Assembly: GCA_002378975.1 (NCBI GenBank)
Contig: DFST01000129.1
Location: 1-10,979, forward strand
Length of the DNA stretch: 10,979 nt
Reading direction: 5' to 3'
DNA from: Chitinophagaceae bacterium UBA3430
GTDB taxonomy: Bacteria > Bacteroidota > Bacteroidia > Chitinophagales > Chitinophagaceae
Under the pieces are notes generated by a model, which was given only the letters and a program-made list of their open reading frames with translations, did not search any database and was not told the origin of the DNA. Within the stretch, counting starts at the first letter, position 1. Every line of letters begins with the position of its first letter. This document shows positions 4,968 through 10,979 of this stretch, piece by piece. The position numbers and the translations under genes are program-made.

Positions 4968-6902
4968 CCCTCTGCCCTCAACGATCTCCTTCACCACCCC
5001 CGGATCGAGAAGCGTAGTGGTATCCCCCAGATTTTCCGTTTCCCCCTCGGCGATCTTACGCAAGATGCGGCGCATAATTTTACCGCTGCGTGTTTTGGGA
5101 AGTCCGGAAACGAATTGGATCTGATCGGGTTTGGCGATGGGACCAATCACACGCGTTACCGTTTGCAAAATATCCTTGCGCGTTTGTTCCGCATCCTGGT
5201 GAAAATGGGAAATGATCACATAAGCATAAATGCCCTGGCCCTTCACCGCATGCGGATAACCTACCACGGCACTCTCCACCACACCGGCATGACAATTGAT
5301 CGCATTTTCTACCTCGGCGGTTCCGATCCGGTGGCCACTCACGTTCAATACATCATCGACGCGACCGGTGATCCGGAAATTTCCATCCGCATCTTGCAAG
5401 GCCCCATCGCCCGTGAAATATAAATTGTCATACGTAGCAAAATAATTCTGCCGACAGCGCTCGTGATCGCCATAGGTAGTGCGCAAGATCGAAGGCCAAG
5501 GGCCTTGGATACACAAATTGCCTTTCAGCATGCCATTTTCATCCCGCTCCGTAACGGGCGCGCCTTTTTCATCTACCAGAATCGGTTGCACACCGGGCAA
5601 AGGCAAAGTGGCCCAAGCGGCTTTAGCGGGTGTGATGCCAGCCAAATTCGAAATCAATACCCCACCCGTTTCCGTTTGCCACCAAGTGTCTACTATGGGG
5701 CAACGTTTTTTTCCAATGTGCTCATCGTACCAATGCCAGGCTTCTTCGTTGATGGGTTCGCCCACCGTACCGAGTACTTGCAAAGAAGAAAGATCTTTTC
5801 CCTCCAAGGGTTCTGTACCGAAACCCATCAGACTCCGTATTGCCGTGGGGGCGGTGTAAAGAATATTGACCTTGTATTTATCGACGATGTCCCAGAAACG
5901 TCCCGCATCGGGCCAAGTGGGAATGCCTTCGAACATCACGGAGGTCGCCCCCGCACTAAGCGGACCATACAAAATATAACTGTGCCCGGTGATCCATCCG
6001 ATATCAGCCGTACAGAAATGAACCTGTTTGGGTTGATACTGGAATACATTGACGAACGTGTAATTCGTCCAAAGCATGTAGCCCGCCGAAGAGTGTACCA
6101 CACCCTTTGGTTTACCGGTACTGCCCGAGGTATATAAAATGAAAAGCGGATCTTCTGCATCCATCGGTTCGGCTGGAACATGCACCGAACCGGTTTGCTC
6201 CAGTTGCGTCGCCGCATGTTCCATCTCTTCCTCCCACCACACATCGCGGCCCTTGATCATCGAAACGGGCGTGCGGGTACGTGTATAAACGATCACGCGC
6301 TTGACGGATTGATTCCCTACCAGGGCGTCATCGATCACGGACTTCAGTGGAATGTCTTTGGCTCCGCGGTACGCCCCATCGCAGGTAACGATGAATTCTG
6401 CCTGCGCATCGGCCAATCGATCGGCAATGCTCTGTGCGGAAAATCCGCCAAAAATCACACTGTGAATGGCGCCGATACGAGCACAGCCCAGCACCGCATA
6501 GGCCAATTCCGGAACCATGCCCATGTAGATACAAACCCGATCGCCTTTTTTTACGCCGTTGTTGCGAAGGACTTGGGCGAATTGACAAACGCGTTTGTGT
6601 AGGATCGCATAGGTGATGGTGCGTGTACGTTCTGACGGATCGTTTGGCTCCCAAATGATCGCCGGCTGATCGGCCTTGTCGGCCAAATGTCGATCGATGC
6701 AGTTCTCGGTGATGTTGAGTTGAGCGCCTTCAAACCAACGAACGCGGGGTTCGGTGAAATTCCACTCAAGGACCTTGTCCCATTTTTTCTTCCAGACAAA
6801 ATGCTCGGCGATCTCGGACCAAAATCCTTCTGGGTCTTGGATGCTGCGTTGATGGTCGGTCCGGTATTGTTCCAACGAACGGATCTGATAAGGATAACTC
6901 AT
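4965..6902 (-). CDS. acs: Acetyl-CoA synthetase (AMP-forming)
   Basis: A cytoplasmic ANL-family enzyme making acetyl-CoA from acetate, ATP and CoA via acetyl-AMP. Its 645 residues match the family (about 650). In order: the ACAS N-terminal region (FWSEIAEHFVWKKKWDKVLE, 27-46), the P-loop YTSGSTGKPKG at 257-267, the acetate-pocket and adenylate motif DTWWQTETGG at 405-414 whose second Trp (408) corresponds to the residue that limits the pocket to small acids, the hinge region YFTGDGALQD and ITGRVDDVLNVSGHR near 495-525, and the catalytic Lys608 in PKTRSGKIMRR, which is the site of regulatory acetylation in characterised homologues. No acetyltransferase or deacetylase gene is adjacent. The ATG at 6900-6902 fits the family N-terminus. 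A TATTTTTA box at 6927-6934 may be its -7 element but lacks a good -33 partner. The divergent MFS gene might supply an organic acid; that is inference. Confidence 0.96.
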   Translation of the reverse strand: MSYPYQIRSLEQYRTDHQRSIQDPEGFWSEIAEHFVWKKKWDKVLEWNFTEPRVRWFEGAQLNITENCIDRHLADKADQPAIIWEPNDPSERTRTITYAILHKRVCQFAQVLRNNGVKKGDRVCIYMGMVPELAYAVLGCARIGAIHSVIFGGFSAQSIADRLADAQAEFIVTCDGAYRGAKDIPLKSVIDDALVGNQSVKRVIVYTRTRTPVSMIKGRDVWWEEEMEHAATQLEQTGSVHVPAEPMDAEDPLFILYTSGSTGKPKGVVHSSAGYMLWTNYTFVNVFQYQPKQVHFCTADIGWITGHSYILYGPLSAGATSVMFEGIPTWPDAGRFWDIVDKYKVNILYTAPTAIRSLMGFGTEPLEGKDLSSLQVLGTVGEPINEEAWHWYDEHIGKKRCPIVDTWWQTETGGVLISNLAGITPAKAAWATLPLPGVQPILVDEKGAPVTERDENGMLKGNLCIQGPWPSILRTTYGDHERCRQNYFATYDNLYFTGDGALQDADGNFRITGRVDDVLNVSGHRIGTAEVENAINCHAGVVESAVVGYPHAVKGQGIYAYVIISHFHQDAEQTRKDILQTVTRVIGPIAKPDQIQFVSGLPKTRSGKIMRRILRKIAEGETENLGDTTTLLDPGVVKEIVEGRG

Positions 6903-6953
6903 GCGGCTAGATTCAATCGGTTCGCATAAAAATACGGAGAGATGGAGGTATAT

Positions 6954-6965
6954 CTTGAATTCAAG
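6954..6965. promoter_or_regulatory. 12 bp perfect palindrome in the acs/MFS divergent gap
   Basis: CTTGAATTCAAG is a perfect 12 bp palindrome 12 bp before the preferred MFS start and 52 bp before acs. It lies directly next to TATCTTTC (6966-6973), one base off a -7 box for the MFS gene. Position makes it a candidate operator for one or both divergent genes, but palindromes of this length also occur by chance. Confidence 0.35.
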
Positions 6966-6977
6966 TATCTTTCGGAT

Positions 6978-8318
6978 ATGACCCTTGCTTCCATCCGCCG
7001 AATCATTGCCGCCTCTTCGGTGGGCACCATGATCGAGTGGTACGACTTCTACATATTTGGCATGTTGGCCAAGACGATCTCCCTGGAATTCTTTCCAGCC
7101 GATAATCCAACTGCAGCCCTGTTAAGCACCCTGGCCATTTTTGCGGCGGGATTCATTGTTCGTCCCTTCGGTGCTTTGGTGTTTGGTCGGTTAGGCGATA
7201 AAGTCGGACGCAAATACACCTTTCTGCTCACCTTGATCTTGATGGGTGGCTCCACATTCTTGATCGGTTGCGTGCCTGGCTATAAAAGCATTGGCATTCT
7301 TGCGCCCATACTCGTTCTTTTGCTTCGCTTGATTCAGGGACTGGCCTTGGGAGGCGAGTATGGAGGAGCAGCTACGTATGTAGCGGAGCATGCGCCCGTA
7401 GGGAAACGGGGATTATATACCAGCTGGATACAGACAACGGCCACGCTCGGACTTTTCGTGGCGCTCGGCGTGATCTTGTTGGTAAAATCAAATATGTCAG
7501 AGGCGGCCTTCACCGCCGAATGGGGCGGATGGCGTTTCCCGTTTTGGATATCCTTGCTGCTGGTGGGGGTATCCGTATACATTCGGTTGAACATGTCAGA
7601 GTCGCCCTTATTCGCCGAATTGAAATCGAGCGGAAAAACCGCAGTCAATCCGCTGAAAGAGTCGTTTCAACAACGCGCGAATTTCAAGCTGGTATTGCTG
7701 GCCCTGTTCGGTGCGGTCATGGGGGAAGGCGTGGTTTGGTATACGGGCCAATTTTATGCGCAGAGCTTTCTCGAAACCAAATGCAAGCTCGATTTTGAAC
7801 AAAGCCGGACCATTCTGCTTTGGGCCATTGCAGCAGCCACCCCCTTCTTTGTTTTTTTCGGCTGGTTGAGTGACCGGATCGGAAGAAAATGGATCCTGAT
7901 GACGGGCATGCTACTCGCTGTACTGACCTATCGCCCCATCTTCGGCTATTTCATTGACCACAGCATTGCGCTAGACCCGACGGCCACGACGATCGTGCTT
8001 ACTAGTGATCTGTATTGGAAATTCGTGGGGCTTGTTTTCTTGCTGATCTTTTATGTAACGATGGTGTATGGTCCCATCGCGGCCTTTTTAGTCGAATTAT
8101 TTCCGACGCGCATTCGGTATACCTCGATGAGCTTGCCCTATCACATCGGAAACGGTGTGTTTGGGGGATTGGTCCCGTTCATCGGATTGCTGCTGAGTAC
8201 TTCGCTACCGGGCGATCCGTTGGTTGGACTCTGGTATCCGATCGGCATTACCGCAGTATGTTTTCTAATTGGCGTGTTGTATCTGGATAATAAACTGGAT
8301 GAAAACGTAATGGACTGA
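6978..8318 (+). CDS. MFS transporter, metabolite:H+ symporter (MHS) family
   Basis: A 446-residue inner-membrane transporter with about 12 hydrophobic segments. Family signatures are the N-terminal IEWYDFYIFG (residues 19-28), the loop 2-3 motif GRLGDKVGRK (70-79), RLIQGLALGGEYGGA (117-131) and the repeat motif GWLSDRIGRKW in the second half. These are typical of the MHS group, which carries alpha-ketoglutarate, citrate, proline/betaine or related substrates with protons; the substrate cannot be read from sequence. An in-frame ATG at 6942 would add 12 residues (MEVYLEFKYLSD) that look unlike family N-termini and would include the palindrome and possible -7 box, so 6978 is preferred though not certain. 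The gene is followed after 3 nt by a small membrane protein gene and is divergent from acs, hinting at organic acid uptake. Confidence 0.88.
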   Translation: MTLASIRRIIAASSVGTMIEWYDFYIFGMLAKTISLEFFPADNPTAALLSTLAIFAAGFIVRPFGALVFGRLGDKVGRKYTFLLTLILMGGSTFLIGCVPGYKSIGILAPILVLLLRLIQGLALGGEYGGAATYVAEHAPVGKRGLYTSWIQTTATLGLFVALGVILLVKSNMSEAAFTAEWGGWRFPFWISLLLVGVSVYIRLNMSESPLFAELKSSGKTAVNPLKESFQQRANFKLVLLALFGAVMGEGVVWYTGQFYAQSFLETKCKLDFEQSRTILLWAIAAATPFFVFFGWLSDRIGRKWILMTGMLLAVLTYRPIFGYFIDHSIALDPTATTIVLTSDLYWKFVGLVFLLIFYVTMVYGPIAAFLVELFPTRIRYTSMSLPYHIGNGVFGGLVPFIGLLLSTSLPGDPLVGLWYPIGITAVCFLIGVLYLDNKLDENVMD

Positions 8319-8321
8319 ATC

Positions 8322-8570
8322 ATGAATAGTTTAAAACGTGCCTTTGGCTTGGTGTGGTTGATCTTAGGTCCGCTGGTGATCTATGGCCTAGTAGATGCGG
8401 CCATTCAATTCATCGATCCGCTGGGAAAAAAGGACATCAACAATCCGGTTGTGTGGATCATCATCATAGGGATCTTCACGCCGATCGCGATCGGACTGAT
8501 GATCTTCGGATGGTATGCCTGGAAAGGAGATTACGATCGCCTCCCTCATTCCTCCGCCGAACTGGATTGA
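8322..8570 (+). CDS. Small two-helix membrane protein paired with the MFS transporter
   Basis: An 82-residue protein with two likely transmembrane helices at about 8-30 and 43-66, a short charged loop between them (DPLGKKDINN), and a polar tail GDYDRLPHSSAELD. The start ATG lies 3 nt after the MFS stop, so the two are almost certainly co-transcribed and may be translationally coupled. I associate such small proteins next to MFS genes in Bacteroidota with the domain family DUF6814, from memory and unverified. It might be a transporter accessory subunit; no function is established by the sequence. Its last 25 bp overlap the 3' end of nhaA on the opposite strand. Confidence 0.8.
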   Translation: MNSLKRAFGLVWLILGPLVIYGLVDAAIQFIDPLGKKDINNPVVWIIIIGIFTPIAIGLMIFGWYAWKGDYDRLPHSSAELD

Positions 8571-9733
8571 TCACCCCGGCTCACTTGCTTGAGATAAAAC
8601 AATCCGATCACGGCTGCTAAAATGGAGGCCATCAGGATGGCGATCTTGGAATCAACGATCACCGATGATTCTTCATAGGCGAGCAAGGTGATGAAGATCG
8701 ACATGGTGAACCCGATGCCGGCCAGGATCCCCGCTCCCAACAATTGTTTCCAATTCACTTGTGCCGGCAAACTAGCCAATCCTGATTTCACCGCAAACCC
8801 ACAGAAACCAAATACGCCGATCGGTTTACCGAGGAAAAGTCCGCCTACGATTCCTAAACTATTCAGCGAAAGAAGGCTGTTGTAAAAAGCTGGTTGGAGC
8901 ACGATGCCGGTATTGGCCAGCGCAAACAACGGCACAATGCCAAAGGCAACCGGATTGTGCAGCGCATGCTGCAACCGGTACGAAGGGGATTCTTTTCCGG
9001 TACCACCAAACGGGATCGCGAAGGCCAGTAAGACGCCACTGATGGTGGCATGCACGCCGGATTCATGCATGAAATACCACATGAAGGCGCCGGGAATCAA
9101 AAAAAAGATAAGGCGACGCATCCCGAGTTTTCCCAAGATGAACAAGGCAATAAAAATGCCCAAGGCGAGACTGAGGTCGAGCAAAGAGAGTTCGTGGGTA
9201 TAAAAGATCGCAATGACAAGAATCGCTCCCAGATCATCGATGATGGCCAGTGCCGTCAAAAAGATCTTCAAGGAAGTAGGCACCGATTTGCCTGCGAGGG
9301 AAAGAATACCCAGCGCAAAGGCGATGTCTGTTGCCATGGGGATGCCGAATCCGCCCATGGTGGGCGTATCCCGGTTGAACGCGTAGTGAATGGCTGCCGG
9401 CACCAACATGCCACCCAAAGCCGCCACAATCGGAAGCAGGGCCTGACGGGGCGAGGACAATTCTCCTACATAGATTTCTCGTTCAATCTCCAAGCCCACC
9501 ATCAGAAAGAAGATCGCCATCAACCCGTCGTTGATCCAGAATTCAAGCGAATACGGACCGATCGAAGTTTCCCAAAGATGATGATAGGCATTGCCCCAGG
9601 GCGAATTCGCGATCAGGAGGGAAAGGGCCGTACAGACTATTAGTAATATGCCGGATGCTTTCCCACTTCGAAAAAAGTCGGAAAAGAGCGAGCGAAGCCC
9701 GGTATGCTGATTTTGTTTAATGTATATGGCCAT
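8546..9733 (-). CDS. nhaA: Na+/H+ antiporter NhaA
   Basis: An inner-membrane antiporter that exports sodium (or lithium) in exchange for protons, for pH and salt balance. Its 395 residues are close to E. coli NhaA (388). Clear signatures are FFLMVGLEIERE (75-86) in the pH-sensing entry region, MATDIAFALG with Asp136, the ion-binding pair Asp166-Asp167 in LAIIDDLGA, GLFLGKPIG with Lys303, and the C-terminal GIGFTMSIFITLLAY. All key residues known from E. coli NhaA appear in place, so it is likely functional. One small change is a glutamate at 84 where E. coli has lysine in GLEIKRE. The ATG at 9731-9733 sits 22 nt after a -7-like box. The gene ends inside the convergent small membrane protein gene (25 bp overlap). 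Confidence 0.96.
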   Translation of the reverse strand: MAIYIKQNQHTGLRSLFSDFFRSGKASGILLIVCTALSLLIANSPWGNAYHHLWETSIGPYSLEFWINDGLMAIFFLMVGLEIEREIYVGELSSPRQALLPIVAALGGMLVPAAIHYAFNRDTPTMGGFGIPMATDIAFALGILSLAGKSVPTSLKIFLTALAIIDDLGAILVIAIFYTHELSLLDLSLALGIFIALFILGKLGMRRLIFFLIPGAFMWYFMHESGVHATISGVLLAFAIPFGGTGKESPSYRLQHALHNPVAFGIVPLFALANTGIVLQPAFYNSLLSLNSLGIVGGLFLGKPIGVFGFCGFAVKSGLASLPAQVNWKQLLGAGILAGIGFTMSIFITLLAYEESSVIVDSKIAILMASILAAVIGLFYLKQVSRGDQSSSAEE

Positions 9734-9755
9734 TGGGGATCTTTTGAATCAACAA

Positions 9756-9787
9756 GAAAGATACATGAATCGTCAGTCAATTGTCAA
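9756..9787 (-). promoter_or_regulatory. Likely nhaA promoter
   Basis: On the minus strand TATCTTTC (9756-9763, last base off TAnnTTTG) follows a TTG at 9785-9787 by 21 bp. The -33 area contains a perfect 7 bp tandem duplication on the plus strand, GTCAATT at 9776-9782 and 9783-9789, which offers two TTG triplets 7 bp apart. Confidence 0.5.
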
Positions 9788-9800
9788 TTTCCTGTAACCC

Positions 9801-9815
9801 GTTCGATCGTCGAAC
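9801..9815. promoter_or_regulatory. Perfect inverted repeat in the nhaA/exported-protein gap
   Basis: GTTCGA (9801-9806) and TCGAAC (9810-9815) are perfect inverted arms with a 3 bp spacer. It lies between two divergent promoters: just upstream of the nhaA -33 site and 20 bp before the plus-strand -7 box. It is a candidate operator; no regulator gene is nearby to support this. Confidence 0.35.
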
Positions 9816-9834
9816 TTAAACAATGTCAACCATA

Positions 9835-9842
9835 TATTTTTG
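9835..9842 (+). promoter_or_regulatory. -7 promoter box of the small exported protein gene
   Basis: TATTTTTG matches TAnnTTTG exactly. It falls inside the longest reading frame that begins at ATG 9823 and ends 4 nt before an in-frame GTG at 9847, suggesting a near-leaderless transcript. No TTG is seen at the expected -33 distance. Confidence 0.45.
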
Positions 9843-9846
9843 CGGC

Positions 9847-10125
9847 GTGAAATGGAAAGCAATCATAGCCTTGTTCGTATTAGCTGTTACCCTCATGGTT
9901 CCGGCGGCCCAAACGATTCTGAGCGAAAATGAGATCTGCTTGTTCATCGTGGATGAGGAAAAGGGAAATGCGGAAGGGAAGAGTTTCAGTCCAACCGAGG
10001 AGCACCTCCCCGCCTATGCCGAGTGGACTTTCCATGAATTGGCTACCCAGCTATTTACCCCGGCTTACCAGCTGCCCCTAGATAGAGCTGTAGAAATGCC
10101 AACTCCGCCTCCAGATCATTGTTGA
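9847..10125 (+). CDS. Small exported protein of unknown function
   Basis: With a GTG start at 9847 this is a 92-residue protein: a short basic start (MKWK), a hydrophobic stretch at 5-20 (AIIALFVLAVTLMVPAA), likely signal-peptidase cleavage after VPAAQ or nearby, then an acidic mature part with one internal Cys31, and a proline-rich tail PTPPPDHC ending in cysteine. The alternative ATG at 9823 gives 100 residues and places a polar MSTIYFCGV before the signal; the -7 box at 9835-9842 argues against it, though not decisively. I recognise no domain. Small periplasmic proteins with such proline-rich ends are common near Bacteroidota envelope genes in my recollection. It is followed after 61 bp by an ABC exporter gene on the same strand, and is divergent from nhaA. 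Confidence 0.6.
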   Translation: MKWKAIIALFVLAVTLMVPAAQTILSENEICLFIVDEEKGNAEGKSFSPTEEHLPAYAEWTFHELATQLFTPAYQLPLDRAVEMPTPPPDHC

Positions 10126-10186
10126 TGTAACCCCAAGCCGTGATATTTAACGGGATTTTCGATCGTTCATCAATAATTCGTTTTTC

Positions 10187-10979
10187 ATGTCAAAAAATAC
10201 CTCACCGGTTGCCCGGATTTGGCAACTGGTCCGCGAGGAGCGCGCTACCTTCTCCTCGATCTACTTCTACGCCATCCTAGCTGGATTGATCCAGTTATCC
10301 CTGCCTGTCGGAATACAAAGCGTGGTCAATTTCGTATTGGGCGGTACCTTCTCGGCCTCCTTGGTTATCTTGATCATCGCCGTCGTAGCCGGCGTGTTGG
10401 TTACCGGACTGATGTACATCAACCAAATGAAATTGATTGAAAAGATCCAGCAGATTCTTTTCGTTCGCTACACGCAGGAGATCGCCAACAAACTTCCGGT
10501 GATCGACCTGAAACGATCCAATGACTTTTATTTACCTGAACTGACCAATCGATTTTTTGAGATCCCGGCACTGCAAAAAGGACTCTCTAAATTATTGTTG
10601 GAGTTCCCGACCGCGAGTATTCAGATTTTGTTCGGATTGATTCTACTTTCCTTTTATCACCCGGCTTTCATTTTATTTGGCATCCTCTTGGTTGTTATCC
10701 TGGGCACCATTCTGTATTACACCGGTGCACGCGGCCTGTCGACCAGCATCGAAGAAAGCACGCAGAAATACAGTTTGGCTGCCTGGCTGGAGGAGATGGC
10801 TCGCGGTGCAAAGGCGTTCAAGTTTGAACCCGACGGACCGATATTGACTCAAAACTCCGAGCAACGCACCATCCGATATCTGGATAAACGCACGCAGCAT
10901 TTTCGGGTACTATTATTTCAATATAGGATACTGGTGTTCTTTAAAACGACCATCACCGCAGCGATGTTGTTGGTGGGAT
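10187..10979 (+). CDS. ABC transporter, membrane-domain half (type I exporter, peptidase-less), 3' end cut off
   Basis: The ATG at 10187-10189 opens a frame that stays open for 264 codons to the right edge. It shows a cytoplasmic N-terminus without a C39 peptidase domain, hydrophobic segments near 24-50, 56-76, 143-160 and 161-179, and another beginning near 250, with a long amphipathic cytoplasmic stretch containing FKFEPDGP (about 211-218). This matches the membrane domain of ABC exporters related to HlyB/toxin-bacteriocin exporters; in Bacteroidota such genes are often followed by an HlyD-type adaptor and an outer-membrane channel, which would lie beyond the window. The ATPase domain with Walker motifs is not yet reached, so the assignment rests on the membrane part alone. 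No clear promoter is seen in the 61 bp upstream; it may be read through from the small exported protein gene. Confidence 0.75.
   Translation, partial: MSKNTSPVARIWQLVREERATFSSIYFYAILAGLIQLSLPVGIQSVVNFVLGGTFSASLVILIIAVVAGVLVTGLMYINQMKLIEKIQQILFVRYTQEIANKLPVIDLKRSNDFYLPELTNRFFEIPALQKGLSKLLLEFPTASIQILFGLILLSFYHPAFILFGILLVVILGTILYYTGARGLSTSIEESTQKYSLAAWLEEMARGAKAFKFEPDGPILTQNSEQRTIRYLDKRTQHFRVLLFQYRILVFFKTTITAAMLLVG

Noticed and set aside
5463..6137. Plus-strand open frame of 224 codons opposite acs
   Set aside because: It is antisense to the adenylation core of acs, whose motifs are all intact; no signal or family resemblance in the plus frame.
8546..8570. Both overlapping genes encode SSAE near their C-termini from opposite strands
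   Set aside because: It follows from a short near-self-complementary stretch in the overlap; four residues are too few to indicate more than coincidence.
9050..9643. Plus-strand open frame of 197 codons opposite nhaA
   Set aside because: Very polar His/Gln/Arg-rich composition, as expected from the reverse complement of a membrane protein gene; nhaA is secure.
10187..10979. Bacteriocin or toxin secretion locus with the small exported protein as cargo
   Set aside because: The small protein has an ordinary signal peptide and no double-glycine leader, and the exporter shows no peptidase domain in the visible part; the rest lies outside the window.

Overview
The window looks like chromosomal DNA from a Bacteroidota bacterium, most likely near Chitinophagaceae or a related Sphingobacteriia-type group. 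Three things suggest this: the long IspG form with an extra internal domain, several upstream regions carrying the Bacteroidota -7 promoter pattern TAnnTTTG in place of a Shine-Dalgarno-led arrangement, and a C-terminally anchored outer-membrane barrel plus tiny lipoproteins typical of the phylum. No rRNA, tRNA, CRISPR array, transposase or phage gene is visible. The content is mostly housekeeping and transport.

Layout. Positions 1-2462 (minus) hold a class D beta-lactamase-like lipoprotein gene followed 9 nt later by ispG, which runs off the left edge. Next (minus) come a 41-residue lipoprotein gene at 2572-2697 and kbl at 2781-3968. Divergent from kbl is an outer-membrane barrel gene (4066-4896, plus), which converges on acs (4965-6902, minus) across a strong two-way hairpin. 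Divergent from acs is an MFS carboxylate-type symporter gene with a small two-helix membrane protein gene 3 nt behind it (6978-8570, plus). That pair converges on and overlaps nhaA (8546-9733, minus). Divergent from nhaA is a small exported protein gene (9847-10125), then the first half of an ABC exporter gene (10187 to the right edge).

How the genes may work together. IspG makes the isoprenoid precursor intermediate HMBPP; Kbl and Acs both feed acetyl-CoA metabolism (threonine breakdown and acetate activation); the MFS protein placed divergently from acs may import an organic acid, and NhaA handles sodium/proton balance. These links are inferred from position only.

The most unusual signals are not in the large genes. 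Three minus-strand genes (the small lipoprotein, kbl, acs) end in a TAG stop codon that is itself the first unit of a purine-rich 8-9 bp degenerate repeat, and two of these repeats fold into long hairpins. Other points of interest are the unannotated 41-residue lipoprotein, a barrel protein whose only cysteines form a Cys-x6-Cys-Cys cluster just after the signal peptide, a class D-like protein with two altered active-site motifs, and -7 boxes that overrule the longest-ORF start for at least two genes. I did not see a convincing new multi-gene defence or mobile system here.
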